From Solimonas flava DSM 18980 (lineage in GTDB: Bacteria; Pseudomonadota; Gammaproteobacteria; Nevskiales; Nevskiaceae): DNA of 64,000 bases. The notes beneath the pieces are model-generated. The model was not told where the DNA came from and did not search any database. It saw nothing but the letters and a program-made list of their open reading frames with translations. Position numbers and translations under genes: made by a program. The first letter of the stretch is position 1, and each line of letters starts with the position of its first letter. The DNA is taken from the NCBI RefSeq assembly GCF_000426685.1, contig NZ_AUFV01000008.1, forward strand, positions 273,644 to 337,643, given 5' to 3'. Of the stretch, positions 45,583 to 54,358 are shown one piece after another.

Positions 45583-46029
45583 CTAGCCGCGGTGCCCGTG
45601 GTGACCGTGCTCGTGTTCGGCATGCAGCTTGCGGCCGAGCAGCACCTTCTCCAGCGCCAGATCCGGGCCGGTGACCGGCTCGGTGACTTCCTCGCGGCCC
45701 TGCCACTGCGCCTTGAGCGCGTCGATGTCGAGCTCGATGTCGTGCAGCGGCGGATGGCCGGGCGGCAGGTACTCCGCCTCGAACATCGTTCCGCAGTTCG
45801 GGCAGTAGTACTCGAGGATCCGGCACCACTGCGGGTCCGGCGAGTAGGTGCGTGCGTAGCGCTGCGGATCGAGCAGCGGCTTGTGGATCTCGCGCGGATC
45901 GCGGTCGTAGACGCGCAGGCCGCGCTTGTAGTTCTCGCGCGCCGAGTTCAGCACGTGATCGCAGCGGCGGCACTCCCAGTTCTCGGTGTCGAGATTGATG
46001 CGCAGGTATTCGGTGATCAGGACTTTCAT
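45583..46029 (-). CDS. ketone carboxylase small zinc subunit (gamma/beta-like)
   Basis: 148-residue small subunit of acetone/acetophenone carboxylases. Seen: two CxxC pairs, WECRRCD (C20, C23) and YYCPNCG (C76, C79), expected to bind zinc, with YLRINLDTENWEC and LEYYCPNCGTMFE as conserved surroundings. The C-terminus is histidine-rich (HAEHEHGHHGHRG), which could hold a metal. Lies between the two HyuA-type genes. Cytosolic. Confidence 0.88.
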   Translation of the reverse strand: MKVLITEYLRINLDTENWECRRCDHVLNSARENYKRGLRVYDRDPREIHKPLLDPQRYARTYSPDPQWCRILEYYCPNCGTMFEAEYLPPGHPPLHDIELDIDALKAQWQGREEVTEPVTGPDLALEKVLLGRKLHAEHEHGHHGHRG

Positions 46030-46062
46030 CGTGGCTCTCGTGTCGGTGGCGGACGCGGCGCT

Positions 46063-48039
46063 TCAGGCCTTCGTCAGCAGGATGTCGCCGCTGTCGTTGA
46101 ACTCGAAGCGCCATCCGGCGTCGATGCGGCAGGTGTAGAACGCTTCTTCGAGCACGGCCGGACCGGCGGCGCCGGACTGCGCGGCCTGCTCCTCGGCGCG
46201 GTACAGCGGCACCGCCTGCGGCGCACCGTCGATCAGCACGCGGCGCGTGCCCGCTGCCTGCGCCGGCTGCGTGTGGCCGCTGAACTGGCCGGCGAGCTGC
46301 GGCTGCGCGATCGTCCTGGCGGCGAGCAGCGACAGCGTCAGGCGCGCGTCGGGCGCCAGACCCGCCGGCAGCGCATCGCCGTCCAGCGCCAGCGAGCGCT
46401 CGCCCTGCGCGTCGCTGACCTGCAGCGTGGTGGTGATGTCGCAGTCGTCGAGCTCGATGCCCTCGCCGTACATGCCGCGCCGTGCCTTCTGCAGCAGCGC
46501 CTCGGTCGCCGCACGCAGGCCGGCGGCGTCGTTGCTCGGCAGCGGCGCGTCGTACTGGTGGGCGATGTCGGAGAAGCCGAGGCCGAACGCCGAGAACACC
46601 GCGGCCAGACCCGGAATCAGGATGCGGCGGATGCCGGCGGCGTCGGCGACCTTGCAGACCACGAACGGCCCGCCGCCGCCGAACGCGGCCAGCGTCGTGT
46701 CCGGCCCGATCGTCGCGTAGGCGCGCAGGCTGTCGGCGACCTTGGCGACCCAGGCCGCCTCCATGCGCTGCGCCGCGGCCTCGACCGACACGCCGAGCGG
46801 CGCGGCGACCTTGTCCTGGATCACCGCACGCGCACGCTCGACGTCGATCTTCAGTTCGCCGCCGAAGAACGAGGCCGGATCGAGCAGGCCCTGCACGAGG
46901 AAGGCGTCGGTGATGGTCGCCTCGGTGCCGCCGAGTCCGAAGCAGGCCGGTCCGGGCGCGCTGCCGACCGACTGCGGACCGACGCGAATTTCGCCGTTCT
47001 CGACGCGGATGATCGAGCTGCCGCCGACGCCGACGCTGACGACGTCGCACAGCGGCATCGACGTGCTGACGCCCTCGACCTTGCCGCGCGTGTCGGCGCG
47101 CACCCGGCCGTCCTCGACGATGCCGATGTCGGTGGTGGTCCCGCCGACGTCCATCGACAGCAGCTGGCGCAGGCCGTAGTGCGCGGCCAGCGCCCGCGCG
47201 CCTTCCATGCCGCCGCGCGGACCGGACGAGTAGGTCTTGATCGCCGTGGTCTTGGCGACGCGCGCCGAGTGGCCGTCGTTGCGGAAGATCAGCAGCGGAT
47301 GGCGCGCGCGGTTCTCGCGCAGCTTGTGCTCGGCCGAATACAGGAAGCGCTCCATCGCCGGATGCAGGAAGGCGTTGAACAGCGCGCTCCAGGCGCGGCG
47401 CGCGTCGTGCTCGTCCTCGACCAGCTCGTGCGAGTACAGCAGCGGGATCGCGCCCAGCAGGTGCGGCGGAAACTTGCGCAGCAGCAGGCTGCGCACGCGC
47501 CGCTCGGCGTCGCCGCGGCCGGCGCCGCCGAAGGCGATGACGATGCGGTTGGCGCCGCTTGACGCGAGCTGGTTGACGGCAGCCACCGCGGCGCGCGCCA
47601 GAACCTCCTCGTCGGCGCCGGCGTCGAGCGTCGCGACGCGCTCACCGACCAGCGCGTCGAACAGCGCCGACGCGCCGTCATGCGCCCGCACCGCCCCGGC
47701 ATCGAGGCCGTTGCCGGTGATCAGGCCCAGACGCGGACCCTTGCGCTCGACCAGGGCGTTGGTGCCCTGCGTCGTCGAGTAGCGGATGTGCGCGGTCGAC
47801 AGCAGCAGTTTCTGCAGGTCTTCCTCGCCGTAGATCACACGCGAGGCTTTCTTCAGGCCTTCGAACAGGCACTTCGACAGGTCATACGGCGTGGTCAGCG
47901 TCTTGGTGCGCCAGACCTTGCCGCCGTCGATCACGCAGATGTCGGTCAGCGTGCCGCCGTTGTCGATGTTGATCAGCTTGCCGGCCGGCGCCGCCGCCGC
48001 GGCGCGCGCGTCGGACGGGTCCTTGAGTACAGCGTTCAT
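46063..48039 (-). CDS. second HyuA-type subunit (acetophenone carboxylase alpha-like)
   Basis: 658-residue hydantoinase A-type protein, the first full-length gene of the ketone operon. Seen: NIDNGGTLTDICVID near residue 24 (variant of the usual DIGGTFTD), TTQGTNALVERKGPR, SMDVGGTTTDIGIV, SVGVGGSSII, and AFGGGGPFVVCKVAD. Acetone carboxylase has only one HyuA-type subunit; a second one of about 70 kDa encoded before the small zinc subunit is the acetophenone carboxylase arrangement. Start taken at ATG 48039 with GGAGG eight to twelve nt upstream; its A overlaps the TGA of a 23-codon ORF, so translation is probably coupled. Confidence 0.87.
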   Translation of the reverse strand: MNAVLKDPSDARAAAAAPAGKLINIDNGGTLTDICVIDGGKVWRTKTLTTPYDLSKCLFEGLKKASRVIYGEEDLQKLLLSTAHIRYSTTQGTNALVERKGPRLGLITGNGLDAGAVRAHDGASALFDALVGERVATLDAGADEEVLARAAVAAVNQLASSGANRIVIAFGGAGRGDAERRVRSLLLRKFPPHLLGAIPLLYSHELVEDEHDARRAWSALFNAFLHPAMERFLYSAEHKLRENRARHPLLIFRNDGHSARVAKTTAIKTYSSGPRGGMEGARALAAHYGLRQLLSMDVGGTTTDIGIVEDGRVRADTRGKVEGVSTSMPLCDVVSVGVGGSSIIRVENGEIRVGPQSVGSAPGPACFGLGGTEATITDAFLVQGLLDPASFFGGELKIDVERARAVIQDKVAAPLGVSVEAAAQRMEAAWVAKVADSLRAYATIGPDTTLAAFGGGGPFVVCKVADAAGIRRILIPGLAAVFSAFGLGFSDIAHQYDAPLPSNDAAGLRAATEALLQKARRGMYGEGIELDDCDITTTLQVSDAQGERSLALDGDALPAGLAPDARLTLSLLAARTIAQPQLAGQFSGHTQPAQAAGTRRVLIDGAPQAVPLYRAEEQAAQSGAAGPAVLEEAFYTCRIDAGWRFEFNDSGDILLTKA

Positions 48040-48107
48040 GCCGCGACCTCCGTGGCAGAAAGGAAAAAGGACGGAGGAAGGGCATGGCCCGTGTCGATGA
48101 CTGGCAT
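48036..48107 (-). CDS. candidate 23-residue leader peptide
   Basis: A short ORF, MPVIDTGHALPPSFFLSA then TEVAA, preceded by GGAGGAGACCGCC (about eight nt spacing), better than most ribosome sites in the window. Its stop overlaps the start of the HyuA-type gene as ATGA. It begins about 50 nt after the predicted transcription start of the ketone operon. May serve translational coupling or be a small protein; no known family. No homologue search was possible. Confidence 0.4.
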   Translation of the reverse strand: MPVIDTGHALPPSFFLSATEVAA

Positions 48108-48164
48108 GGCGGTCTCCTCCGCGCAAGGGTCGGGCTCTTCGCGAGCCTCGTTCTGGTGAAGAAC

Positions 48165-48206
48165 ACTAAGCGTGTCGCTGCGCTTCACCGCTACCCGCTC
48201 GGGTAG
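48165..48206 (-). promoter_or_regulatory. LuxR-type operator and promoter of ketone carboxylase operon
   Basis: A perfect 16-bp dyad CTACCCGCTCGGGTAG at 48191-48206. On the minus strand it is followed after exactly 20 bp by CTTAGT (48170-48165). If CTTAGT is the -10, the dyad is centred near -41, the class II activator position of LuxR-type proteins. The same layout occurs at 57004-57045. Strong sequence support for a shared regulator; identity of the regulator is inference. Confidence 0.7.
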
Positions 48207-48356
48207 TTTTTGAATCCCGAGCGCCGCGATGCTGCCGGTGCCGCAACTTCAGCTGCGTTCCGCGCCGGCGCGCCGCGCTGTACGCCGACGCGAACGGCCG
48301 TCGCATCGGCGCGCGCCGGACGTCCGCACACGGCAACGGCGCTGCGGCGCACGGGC

Positions 48357-49739
48357 TCAACCGAGCCGCATCAGCGCGGCGTTGGTCAGATAGCGTTCGT
48401 AGATCGCCGCATCGTTGACGGTGGTCACGTGGCCACCGGCGACGCTGCGCACCTGTTCGAGGCGCGTCATGCGCCCGCTCTGGATGTCGTAGGCGTGCAC
48501 GTGTGCCCACGACCAGTACGGATGGGCGCCGTCCTTGAACGACTTGCCGCCGTCCTCGTACAGCGCGTAGGCGCCGTCGAAGGAACGGTACGGCTGGCCG
48601 CGGCGGTCGTACGAGACCATCGCGATCGGAAGCGCAGTGCGCGCGTCGAACCAGACGCGCTTCTTGCTGACCGGCGCGCGCGGGAAGCCGATCGGTTCGG
48701 CCTCGACGACGATCGCCTCCGGCACCAGCTCGACGGTGGTGTCCCAGAAGGTCTTGCCCTTCGGGCCGCCGTGCGTGCGGTGCTCCCAGTTCGGGTGCGC
48801 CGCGTTCCAGCCGCCGGACACCGCGGCCAGCGCCGGACCACGGCCGACGACGCGATAGTTGCCCCAGGTGTGCAGCGGATCGCCGGCCGCCCAGGCATCC
48901 GACAGGTACAGCGTCGAGCCCGGCACCAGCGGTTCGAAGCGCTGGTCGGTCGGAAACTGGCGGATGCGCTTGAACGCCGGCAGGTAGCCGTACAGATCGG
49001 GGAAGGCGTGCTGGTCGTAGGCCCAGACGTTGAGATAGGCGGTGCCCTTGACGCTGTCCGGGCCGACGAAGAACACCGTCTGGTAGCGCAGCTTGTCCTC
49101 GCGGCCCGGCCAGTACGGCTTCGGCTCCAGGCGCACGCGCGCGACCGGCGACAGCTCGGCCCAGCCGGCCTGGTACTCGAAGGCGACCTCGCCCTGCGGA
49201 TCGAGGTCGTACTCCTTCATGGCGTAGAGCACGGCGTCGTGACGGCCCCAGCTCAGCGTCAGCCCGGCCATCAGTTCGAGCGCGTCGGTGCTACCCGGGA
49301 ACGGATGACCGCCGATCCACGGCCGGCCGTCGGCGGCGACGACATTGCCGCGCGCGTCGAAGCGCGCCTGGCCGCGGTTCTTCAGCGTCGCTTCCAGATA
49401 TTCCCAGGGCGACAGCCGCATGATCTCGGTCGTCGTCGGCGCCACACGCAGGCGGCGGCCGAGCGTGGCGATCTGCGCGTACTTGATCGGTTCGAGCAGG
49501 TCCTTGACCAGCTCGACGTTGGCGGCGCTAATCTCGTCGCCGGCCTTGATGCGGCCCTTGCTGTACGCCTCGATCGACAGCAGCTCGTCCGGGTAGGCCT
49601 TGCTCACCTCGCCGGTCTGCGCGACCGCGTCCCACAGCGGCATCAGCACGCCGGCCGCGGCCGCGCCCGACAGCGCGAGGAAGTGCCGGCGGCTGTAGCC
49701 GGGTCCGTAGCGGCGCAGGTGCATGCGGGGCTTCTCCAA
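48357..49739 (-). CDS. DUF1329 family exported protein (copy 1)
   Basis: 460-residue protein of the DUF1329 family, probably periplasmic. Seen: a twin-arginine-type signal YSRRHFLALSGAAAAGVLMP near residues 15-34, then KAYPDELLSIEAYSKGRIKAG, LLEPIKYAQ, WGRHDAVLY, FPDLYGYLPAFKRIRQFPT and SDAWAAGDPLHTWGNYR, shared with copy 2 at 52898. DUF1329 has a lipoprotein-carrier-like fold and is nearly always encoded beside DUF1302; role in handling hydrophobic substrates is proposed, not proven. Last gene of the transport operon. Confidence 0.88.
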   Translation of the reverse strand: MEKPRMHLRRYGPGYSRRHFLALSGAAAAGVLMPLWDAVAQTGEVSKAYPDELLSIEAYSKGRIKAGDEISAANVELVKDLLEPIKYAQIATLGRRLRVAPTTTEIMRLSPWEYLEATLKNRGQARFDARGNVVAADGRPWIGGHPFPGSTDALELMAGLTLSWGRHDAVLYAMKEYDLDPQGEVAFEYQAGWAELSPVARVRLEPKPYWPGREDKLRYQTVFFVGPDSVKGTAYLNVWAYDQHAFPDLYGYLPAFKRIRQFPTDQRFEPLVPGSTLYLSDAWAAGDPLHTWGNYRVVGRGPALAAVSGGWNAAHPNWEHRTHGGPKGKTFWDTTVELVPEAIVVEAEPIGFPRAPVSKKRVWFDARTALPIAMVSYDRRGQPYRSFDGAYALYEDGGKSFKDGAHPYWSWAHVHAYDIQSGRMTRLEQVRSVAGGHVTTVNDAAIYERYLTNAALMRLG

Positions 49740-49816
49740 AAAATACGGCGATCAACCGCTGCCGATCGATCGCCGGAGCCCCAGACCTGCGGGGCATGGG
49801 GAGGTCTTTGCAGGGC

Positions 49817-51898
49817 CTAGAACTGATATCCGACGCGCAGCGTGAACTCGTCCGCGAAGTCGGCCGTCGACAGCGCGTTGTTGTTCGGATTGCCGCCGAG
49901 ATGGCCGTTGATGTAGCTGTAGAAGGCGTCGACGGTGATCGAGCCGCGCGGCTTCCACTTGATGCCCGGTTGCACGAGGATGCCGCCGCGCGGGTCGTAC
50001 AGCGTCGCCAGCGAGACGCGGTAGATGTCCTGCGGGAACGGCTGCTGCAGCGCGAACACGACGTAGTTGGCGCCGCCGCTGATGCCGCCGGCCGGGGCGT
50101 TGACGTTGCCGCCGTAGCCTTTCAGCGCGCGTCCGAACAGATCGTCCTTGGTGCGATGCATGTACTGCAGCACCATGTAGGTCGCCGGGAAGGCCTGCGT
50201 GAAGCGATGGTACTTTTCGAGCACCAGTGCGCCGATCGCGCTGTCCTCGCGCAGGTAGTTGCGCGACAGCGACGGCGCCGTGTAGACGCGGTTCGGCGTG
50301 TACGAGGCTTCGAGGTTGATGATCAGCTGGTCGAGGAACGAGCCCGGCGTGCCTTCTGTGACGTAGCTGACGCCGGCGCCGAACACGTTCTCGGCGAAGT
50401 ACTCGCGGGCGATGTGTCCGCGCAGCGCGCCGCCGGCCGCCATGAAGAAGGTGTTCAGCTCGTTGTACGCGGCCTGCGTGTCCGCCGCCGGCGCCGCCAG
50501 CAGCCGGCTGGTCGCCGGCGCGAACTCGTTGATCGCGGCGTTGAGGCCCTCGACCGCGTCGAGGCGCGCCATGCCGGCGTAGTGGAACCACTCGTTCGCC
50601 GAGTAGACGCCGCCGGGCGCCGCTTCGAACGGCGTCTGCGCGAGCAGCTCGCCGGTCGACGGCCCGGTGACGCCGTTGTTGAGCAGGTTCTCGGTGATGC
50701 CGAGGATGTTGTTGTTCGGCAGGTCGCGGTCGACGTCCGACGCCGTCCAGCGGAACACACCGTCCGGGTTGTAGCGGCGCACCGCCATCGCCTGGAAGCC
50801 CCACTGCCCGTAGTTGCCCTTCAGGCGCAGGCCGTAGCTGATCTTGTCGTCGAAGCCACCCTTGGCGTACAGGTCGTGCACCGTGAACTGGGTCGGGATC
50901 ACGTTGTACGGCGTGTTCGGGTTGCCGTAGATCGACGGCTGGAACTTCTGCACGTAGGCGTCGGCGAGCCATTCGTCGCTGATCTGGTAACCGAGGCGCA
51001 GGCCCAGCGAGGGCACGCGCTTGTCGGAGAACTCTTCCTGCGCGTTGTCGAGCACCGAATGGCGGCGCAGGTCGAGACCGTCGACGACGTCGAGCACGCG
51101 GAAGAAGATCGCCTGGCCCCAGGCGATCTGCTGGTTGCCGAGGCGCAGGTTCAGCGGGCCGTGGTTGTATTCGAGGAACAGCGCCGGGAAATAGACCTGG
51201 TAGTTCTTGCCGTCCCATTCCAGCGGATTCGGCGTCGAGTCACCCTCGACGCGGTACTCGTAGAAGTTCGGCTGATGGTGGTACAGCGCCGGATCGCCGC
51301 CGACGATGCCCATGCCGTCGGCGCCGACCAGATGCTCGGCGTTGATGTCGTCGTAGACGCCGGGGTCGTACATCGCGCGCAGGCGCGCGACCAGACTCAG
51401 GTCCGAGTTGAAGCGGATGCCGGCTTCGAGCTCGCCGCGCAGCACCATCATGTTGAAGGTGTTGTCGGTGCTGCGCACCGGACGCTCGATGGTGTCGGCG
51501 ATCGGCAGCTGGCCGTTGACCACCGGCACCGCGCCGAGCAGATCGCCGAGCAGCGTGCCGGGCTGGGTGACGCTGCCCAGGCCGATGGCGTTGAGCGCGC
51601 CGGACAGCACCGGCACCGACAGCACCGGCCCGTAGGCGGTGAACGGATCGCCGGCCTGGCGCGCGACGCTGACGCCGTTGTAGACGTTGCCGCCCTGATT
51701 GAACGGATTCTCGTCGCCGGTGGCGACCGCGATCTCGGGGCGGATGAAGCCGCCGAGGCTGAAATCCATGCCGCTGAACAGCGACGAGAAGAAGCCGGAA
51801 TCGCCGCCTTCCCCGTCGTCCTGCGCCGACGCCACGCCGGCCTGCACCAGTCCGCTGCCGAGCAGCGCGACGGCTGCCCATCTTGTCTTTCGATTCAC
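49817..51898 (-). CDS. DUF1302 family outer-membrane protein
   Basis: 693-residue predicted beta-barrel protein. Seen: a signal peptide after the GTG start (AAVALLGSGLVQAGVASAQ), FDFSLGGFIRPE-like first strand, NLRLGNQQIAWGQAIFFR with the family-typical GxQxxxWGE-like segment, many alternating strands, and a C-terminus ending TLRVGYQF with terminal phenylalanine, the outer-membrane insertion signal. GTG 51898 has AGGGG seven nt upstream. DUF1302 proteins are linked with uptake or release of hydrophobic compounds and pair with DUF1329. Confidence 0.88.
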   Translation of the reverse strand: MNRKTRWAAVALLGSGLVQAGVASAQDDGEGGDSGFFSSLFSGMDFSLGGFIRPEIAVATGDENPFNQGGNVYNGVSVARQAGDPFTAYGPVLSVPVLSGALNAIGLGSVTQPGTLLGDLLGAVPVVNGQLPIADTIERPVRSTDNTFNMMVLRGELEAGIRFNSDLSLVARLRAMYDPGVYDDINAEHLVGADGMGIVGGDPALYHHQPNFYEYRVEGDSTPNPLEWDGKNYQVYFPALFLEYNHGPLNLRLGNQQIAWGQAIFFRVLDVVDGLDLRRHSVLDNAQEEFSDKRVPSLGLRLGYQISDEWLADAYVQKFQPSIYGNPNTPYNVIPTQFTVHDLYAKGGFDDKISYGLRLKGNYGQWGFQAMAVRRYNPDGVFRWTASDVDRDLPNNNILGITENLLNNGVTGPSTGELLAQTPFEAAPGGVYSANEWFHYAGMARLDAVEGLNAAINEFAPATSRLLAAPAADTQAAYNELNTFFMAAGGALRGHIAREYFAENVFGAGVSYVTEGTPGSFLDQLIINLEASYTPNRVYTAPSLSRNYLREDSAIGALVLEKYHRFTQAFPATYMVLQYMHRTKDDLFGRALKGYGGNVNAPAGGISGGANYVVFALQQPFPQDIYRVSLATLYDPRGGILVQPGIKWKPRGSITVDAFYSYINGHLGGNPNNNALSTADFADEFTLRVGYQF

Positions 51899-51947
51899 GT
51901 CTGACCCCTCGCTTTCAGACCGCTTATTCGTTCTCGGGCGCCGGCCG

Positions 51948-52895
51948 CTATTCGCCGACGCGCACGATCCGTCCCGCCTGGCCGACGACCAGCGCCGGCC
52001 CTCCCGCCACGTGCGTGACACCCTGGTTCCAGTAGGCCGCGACTTCCGGCGTGTCGACGTGCTGCCAGCTGGCGCCGTCGTCGCGGCTTTGCAGCTGCTC
52101 GCGGATCGCGGTGATGACGACGCGCCCGCCGGGCAGCGAATCGACGCCGAGCAGGATCGCCTGCGTGCCGGCGTCGAGCGCCTGCCAGTGCGCGCCGCCG
52201 TCGGCCGTCTTCAGCACCGTGCCGCTCTGGCCGACGGCGTAGCCGACGCCGTCGCCGCGCAGGTCGAGCGCGAACAGCGAGGCGTCGCCCTTGTGCAGCA
52301 GCTGCCAGTCGCCGCCGCCGTCGGCCGAACGCAGGATCAGCCCGAACTCGCCGGCCAGCGTGATCACGCCGCGCTCGTCGATCTGCACGTCGTAGACGTG
52401 CGGCTCCTCGCCGTTCTCGGTGTACGCGGCCCAACCCGGCGCGATCGCACGCCAGTGCGCGCCGCCGTCGTCGGACTTCAGCACCGTGCCGAACGCGCCG
52501 ACCGCGACCGCCTCGCCGCGCGCGTTGAGCGACACCGCGAACAGCCGCGCGTCGGTGCCGGCATCGACCTTGCGCCACTGGCCCTGCGCGTCGCGCAGCA
52601 GCACGGCGCCCTGCTGGCCGACGGCGATCGCGTGCGAGCCGCGCAGCGCGACGCCGAGCAGCGCCTCGGCGCCGGGCGCGGCGATCGCCTGCCAGGTCTT
52701 GCCGCCGTCGCCGCTGCGCTCGATCTCGCCGGCGGCGCCGACCGCGAGGCCTTCGCTGCCGTCGAAGGCGATCGCGAACAGCGCCTGGTGCACGGTGCCG
52801 CTCTGCACCACCTGCACGCCGCCTGCCGCGCCGGCCGCATACGCCAGCGGCGACAGCAGCAGGCCCAGCGCCATGCCCACGGTTCTGGCGTTCAT
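51948..52895 (-). CDS. YCF48/BNR-repeat exported protein
   Basis: 315-residue secreted beta-propeller-like protein. Seen: a signal peptide ending near LAYAAGAA, then five Asp-box-type repeats (SGDGGKTW, SDDGGAHW, SADGGGDW, TADGGAHW, SRDDGASW) spaced about 40-50 residues. The family includes photosystem assembly factor YCF48, but bacterial members beside MMPL transporters are common in hydrocarbon and steroid clusters. Its ATG lies two nt after the DUF1329 stop, so the operon is compact. A much longer frame continuing upstream is an artefact of GC bias. Confidence 0.87.
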   Translation of the reverse strand: MNARTVGMALGLLLSPLAYAAGAAGGVQVVQSGTVHQALFAIAFDGSEGLAVGAAGEIERSGDGGKTWQAIAAPGAEALLGVALRGSHAIAVGQQGAVLLRDAQGQWRKVDAGTDARLFAVSLNARGEAVAVGAFGTVLKSDDGGAHWRAIAPGWAAYTENGEEPHVYDVQIDERGVITLAGEFGLILRSADGGGDWQLLHKGDASLFALDLRGDGVGYAVGQSGTVLKTADGGAHWQALDAGTQAILLGVDSLPGGRVVITAIREQLQSRDDGASWQHVDTPEVAAYWNQGVTHVAGGPALVVGQAGRIVRVGE

Positions 52896-52897
52896 CG

Positions 52898-54280
52898 TCA
52901 GGCCGAGCCGAGGCGCGCGATCGCCTGGTTGGTGAGGTACTTGTTGTAGACGTCGTCCTTGCCGACCGAGTAGCCGCTCTTGTAGCCGCCGGTCACTTCC
53001 TTGGCCTGCACGAAGCGCGTCATGCGGTTGGCCTGGATGTCGTGGCTGAGCACCGCGACCCACGACCAGGCCGGATGGGCGCCGTCCTTCACGGTCAGCT
53101 TGTCGTTCGAGTACTGCGCGTAGCAGGGCTCGAAGGACTTCCAGATCTCGCCGCGGCGGTCGTAGGTCACGTAGGCGACGTACATGCCGTTGCGCACGTC
53201 GATCCAGATCCGCTTCTTGCCCACCGGCGCGCGCGGATAGCCGGTCGGCTCGGCCTCCAGCACGATGCATTCCGGCACCAGCTCCATCCACACGTCGTGG
53301 AAGGTCTGGTTCTTCGGGCCGCCGTGCACCGGACGCTCGTAGTTCGGGTGGTAGCCGCCCATGAAGTTGCGCGAACCGATCGCGCCGAGCATCGGCTGGC
53401 GGCCGATGATCTTGTAGTTGCCCCAGGTCAGCATCGGATCGCCGGCCGCCCACGCGTCCGACAGGAAGAAAGTGATGCCCGGCACCAGCGGCTCGAAGCG
53501 CTGGTTGGTCGGGAACTGGCGCACGCGCTTGAACGCCGGCAGGTAGCCGTAGAGGTCCGGGAACTTGCGCTGGTCGTAGTACCAGGTGTTGAGGTAGGAG
53601 CTGCCGGCGGTGTCCTGCGGCGAGGTGAACCACACCGACTGATAGCGCAGGATGTCCTTCTTGCCGTTCCAGACCTTGCCGTCGACGCGCGCGGTGTTGT
53701 TGAGCTCGGCCCAGACGAAGTCGTACTGGTAGGCCTGCGTGCCGTCCGGGGCGATGTCCCAGTCGCGCACCGCGTACATCGAATAGTCGTGGCGCCCCCA
53801 GGACAGCGTCAGGTTGGCCGCCGCTTCGACGCCGTCCTTCGGCTCGACGAAGGGGTTGCCGCCGATCCACGGCTCGCCGTTGTCGGTGAACACGTTGCCG
53901 TCGCCGTCGAGCTTGGCGCGGCCCTTGTTCTTCAGCGTCGCCTCCAGGTACTCGGCCGGGAACAGCTTGGTCACGTCCTTGGTCGACTCGACGATATTGA
54001 TGCGGCGCCCCATCGTCTTGACCTGCTGGTAGGCGATCGGATCGAGCAGATCCTTGACCGCCTCGACGTTGCTGGCGGTGATGACGTCGCCCGGCTTGAT
54101 CTTGCCCTTGGTGTAGGCCTCGATCGACAGCAGCTCGTCCGGATACGCCTTCGAGCTGTCCGCCGCGTTGCCGATCAGCGGCCACAGCGGCGCCAGCACA
54201 CCGGCGGCGGCGACGCCCTTGACCGTCTTCTCGAGCAGCATGCGCCGGCCGTAATCGAAGTCGTACTTCTTGATCCACAT
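52898..54280 (-). CDS. DUF1329 family exported protein (copy 2)
   Basis: 460 residues, the same length as the copy at 48357 and clearly paralogous: KAYPDELLSIEAYTKGKIKPG, LLDPIAYQQVK, WGRHDYSMY, FPDLYGYLPAFKRVRQFPT and SDAWAAGDPMLTWGNYK. Seen also: a Tat-like N-terminus YGRRMLLEKTVKG followed by a hydrophobic stretch ending LIGNAA. Two paralogues bracket the YCF48 and DUF1302 genes, suggesting they act as a hetero-pair or with different ligands. Confidence 0.88.
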   Translation of the reverse strand: MWIKKYDFDYGRRMLLEKTVKGVAAAGVLAPLWPLIGNAADSSKAYPDELLSIEAYTKGKIKPGDVITASNVEAVKDLLDPIAYQQVKTMGRRINIVESTKDVTKLFPAEYLEATLKNKGRAKLDGDGNVFTDNGEPWIGGNPFVEPKDGVEAAANLTLSWGRHDYSMYAVRDWDIAPDGTQAYQYDFVWAELNNTARVDGKVWNGKKDILRYQSVWFTSPQDTAGSSYLNTWYYDQRKFPDLYGYLPAFKRVRQFPTNQRFEPLVPGITFFLSDAWAAGDPMLTWGNYKIIGRQPMLGAIGSRNFMGGYHPNYERPVHGGPKNQTFHDVWMELVPECIVLEAEPTGYPRAPVGKKRIWIDVRNGMYVAYVTYDRRGEIWKSFEPCYAQYSNDKLTVKDGAHPAWSWVAVLSHDIQANRMTRFVQAKEVTGGYKSGYSVGKDDVYNKYLTNQAIARLGSA

Positions 54281-54358
54281 GGTTCTTTCTCCTCGCTCTA
54301 CTGGCGGCGCCGCGGCGCCTGGGTCGTCGTACGGTGGGTTTGTCGGGAAGGGCGCGGC

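Noticed and set aside
49601..49620. CCGGGTAGGCC inside the DUF1329 gene as another LuxR box
   Set aside because: Only one half matches, there is no CTTAGT at the right distance and it is within a coding region.
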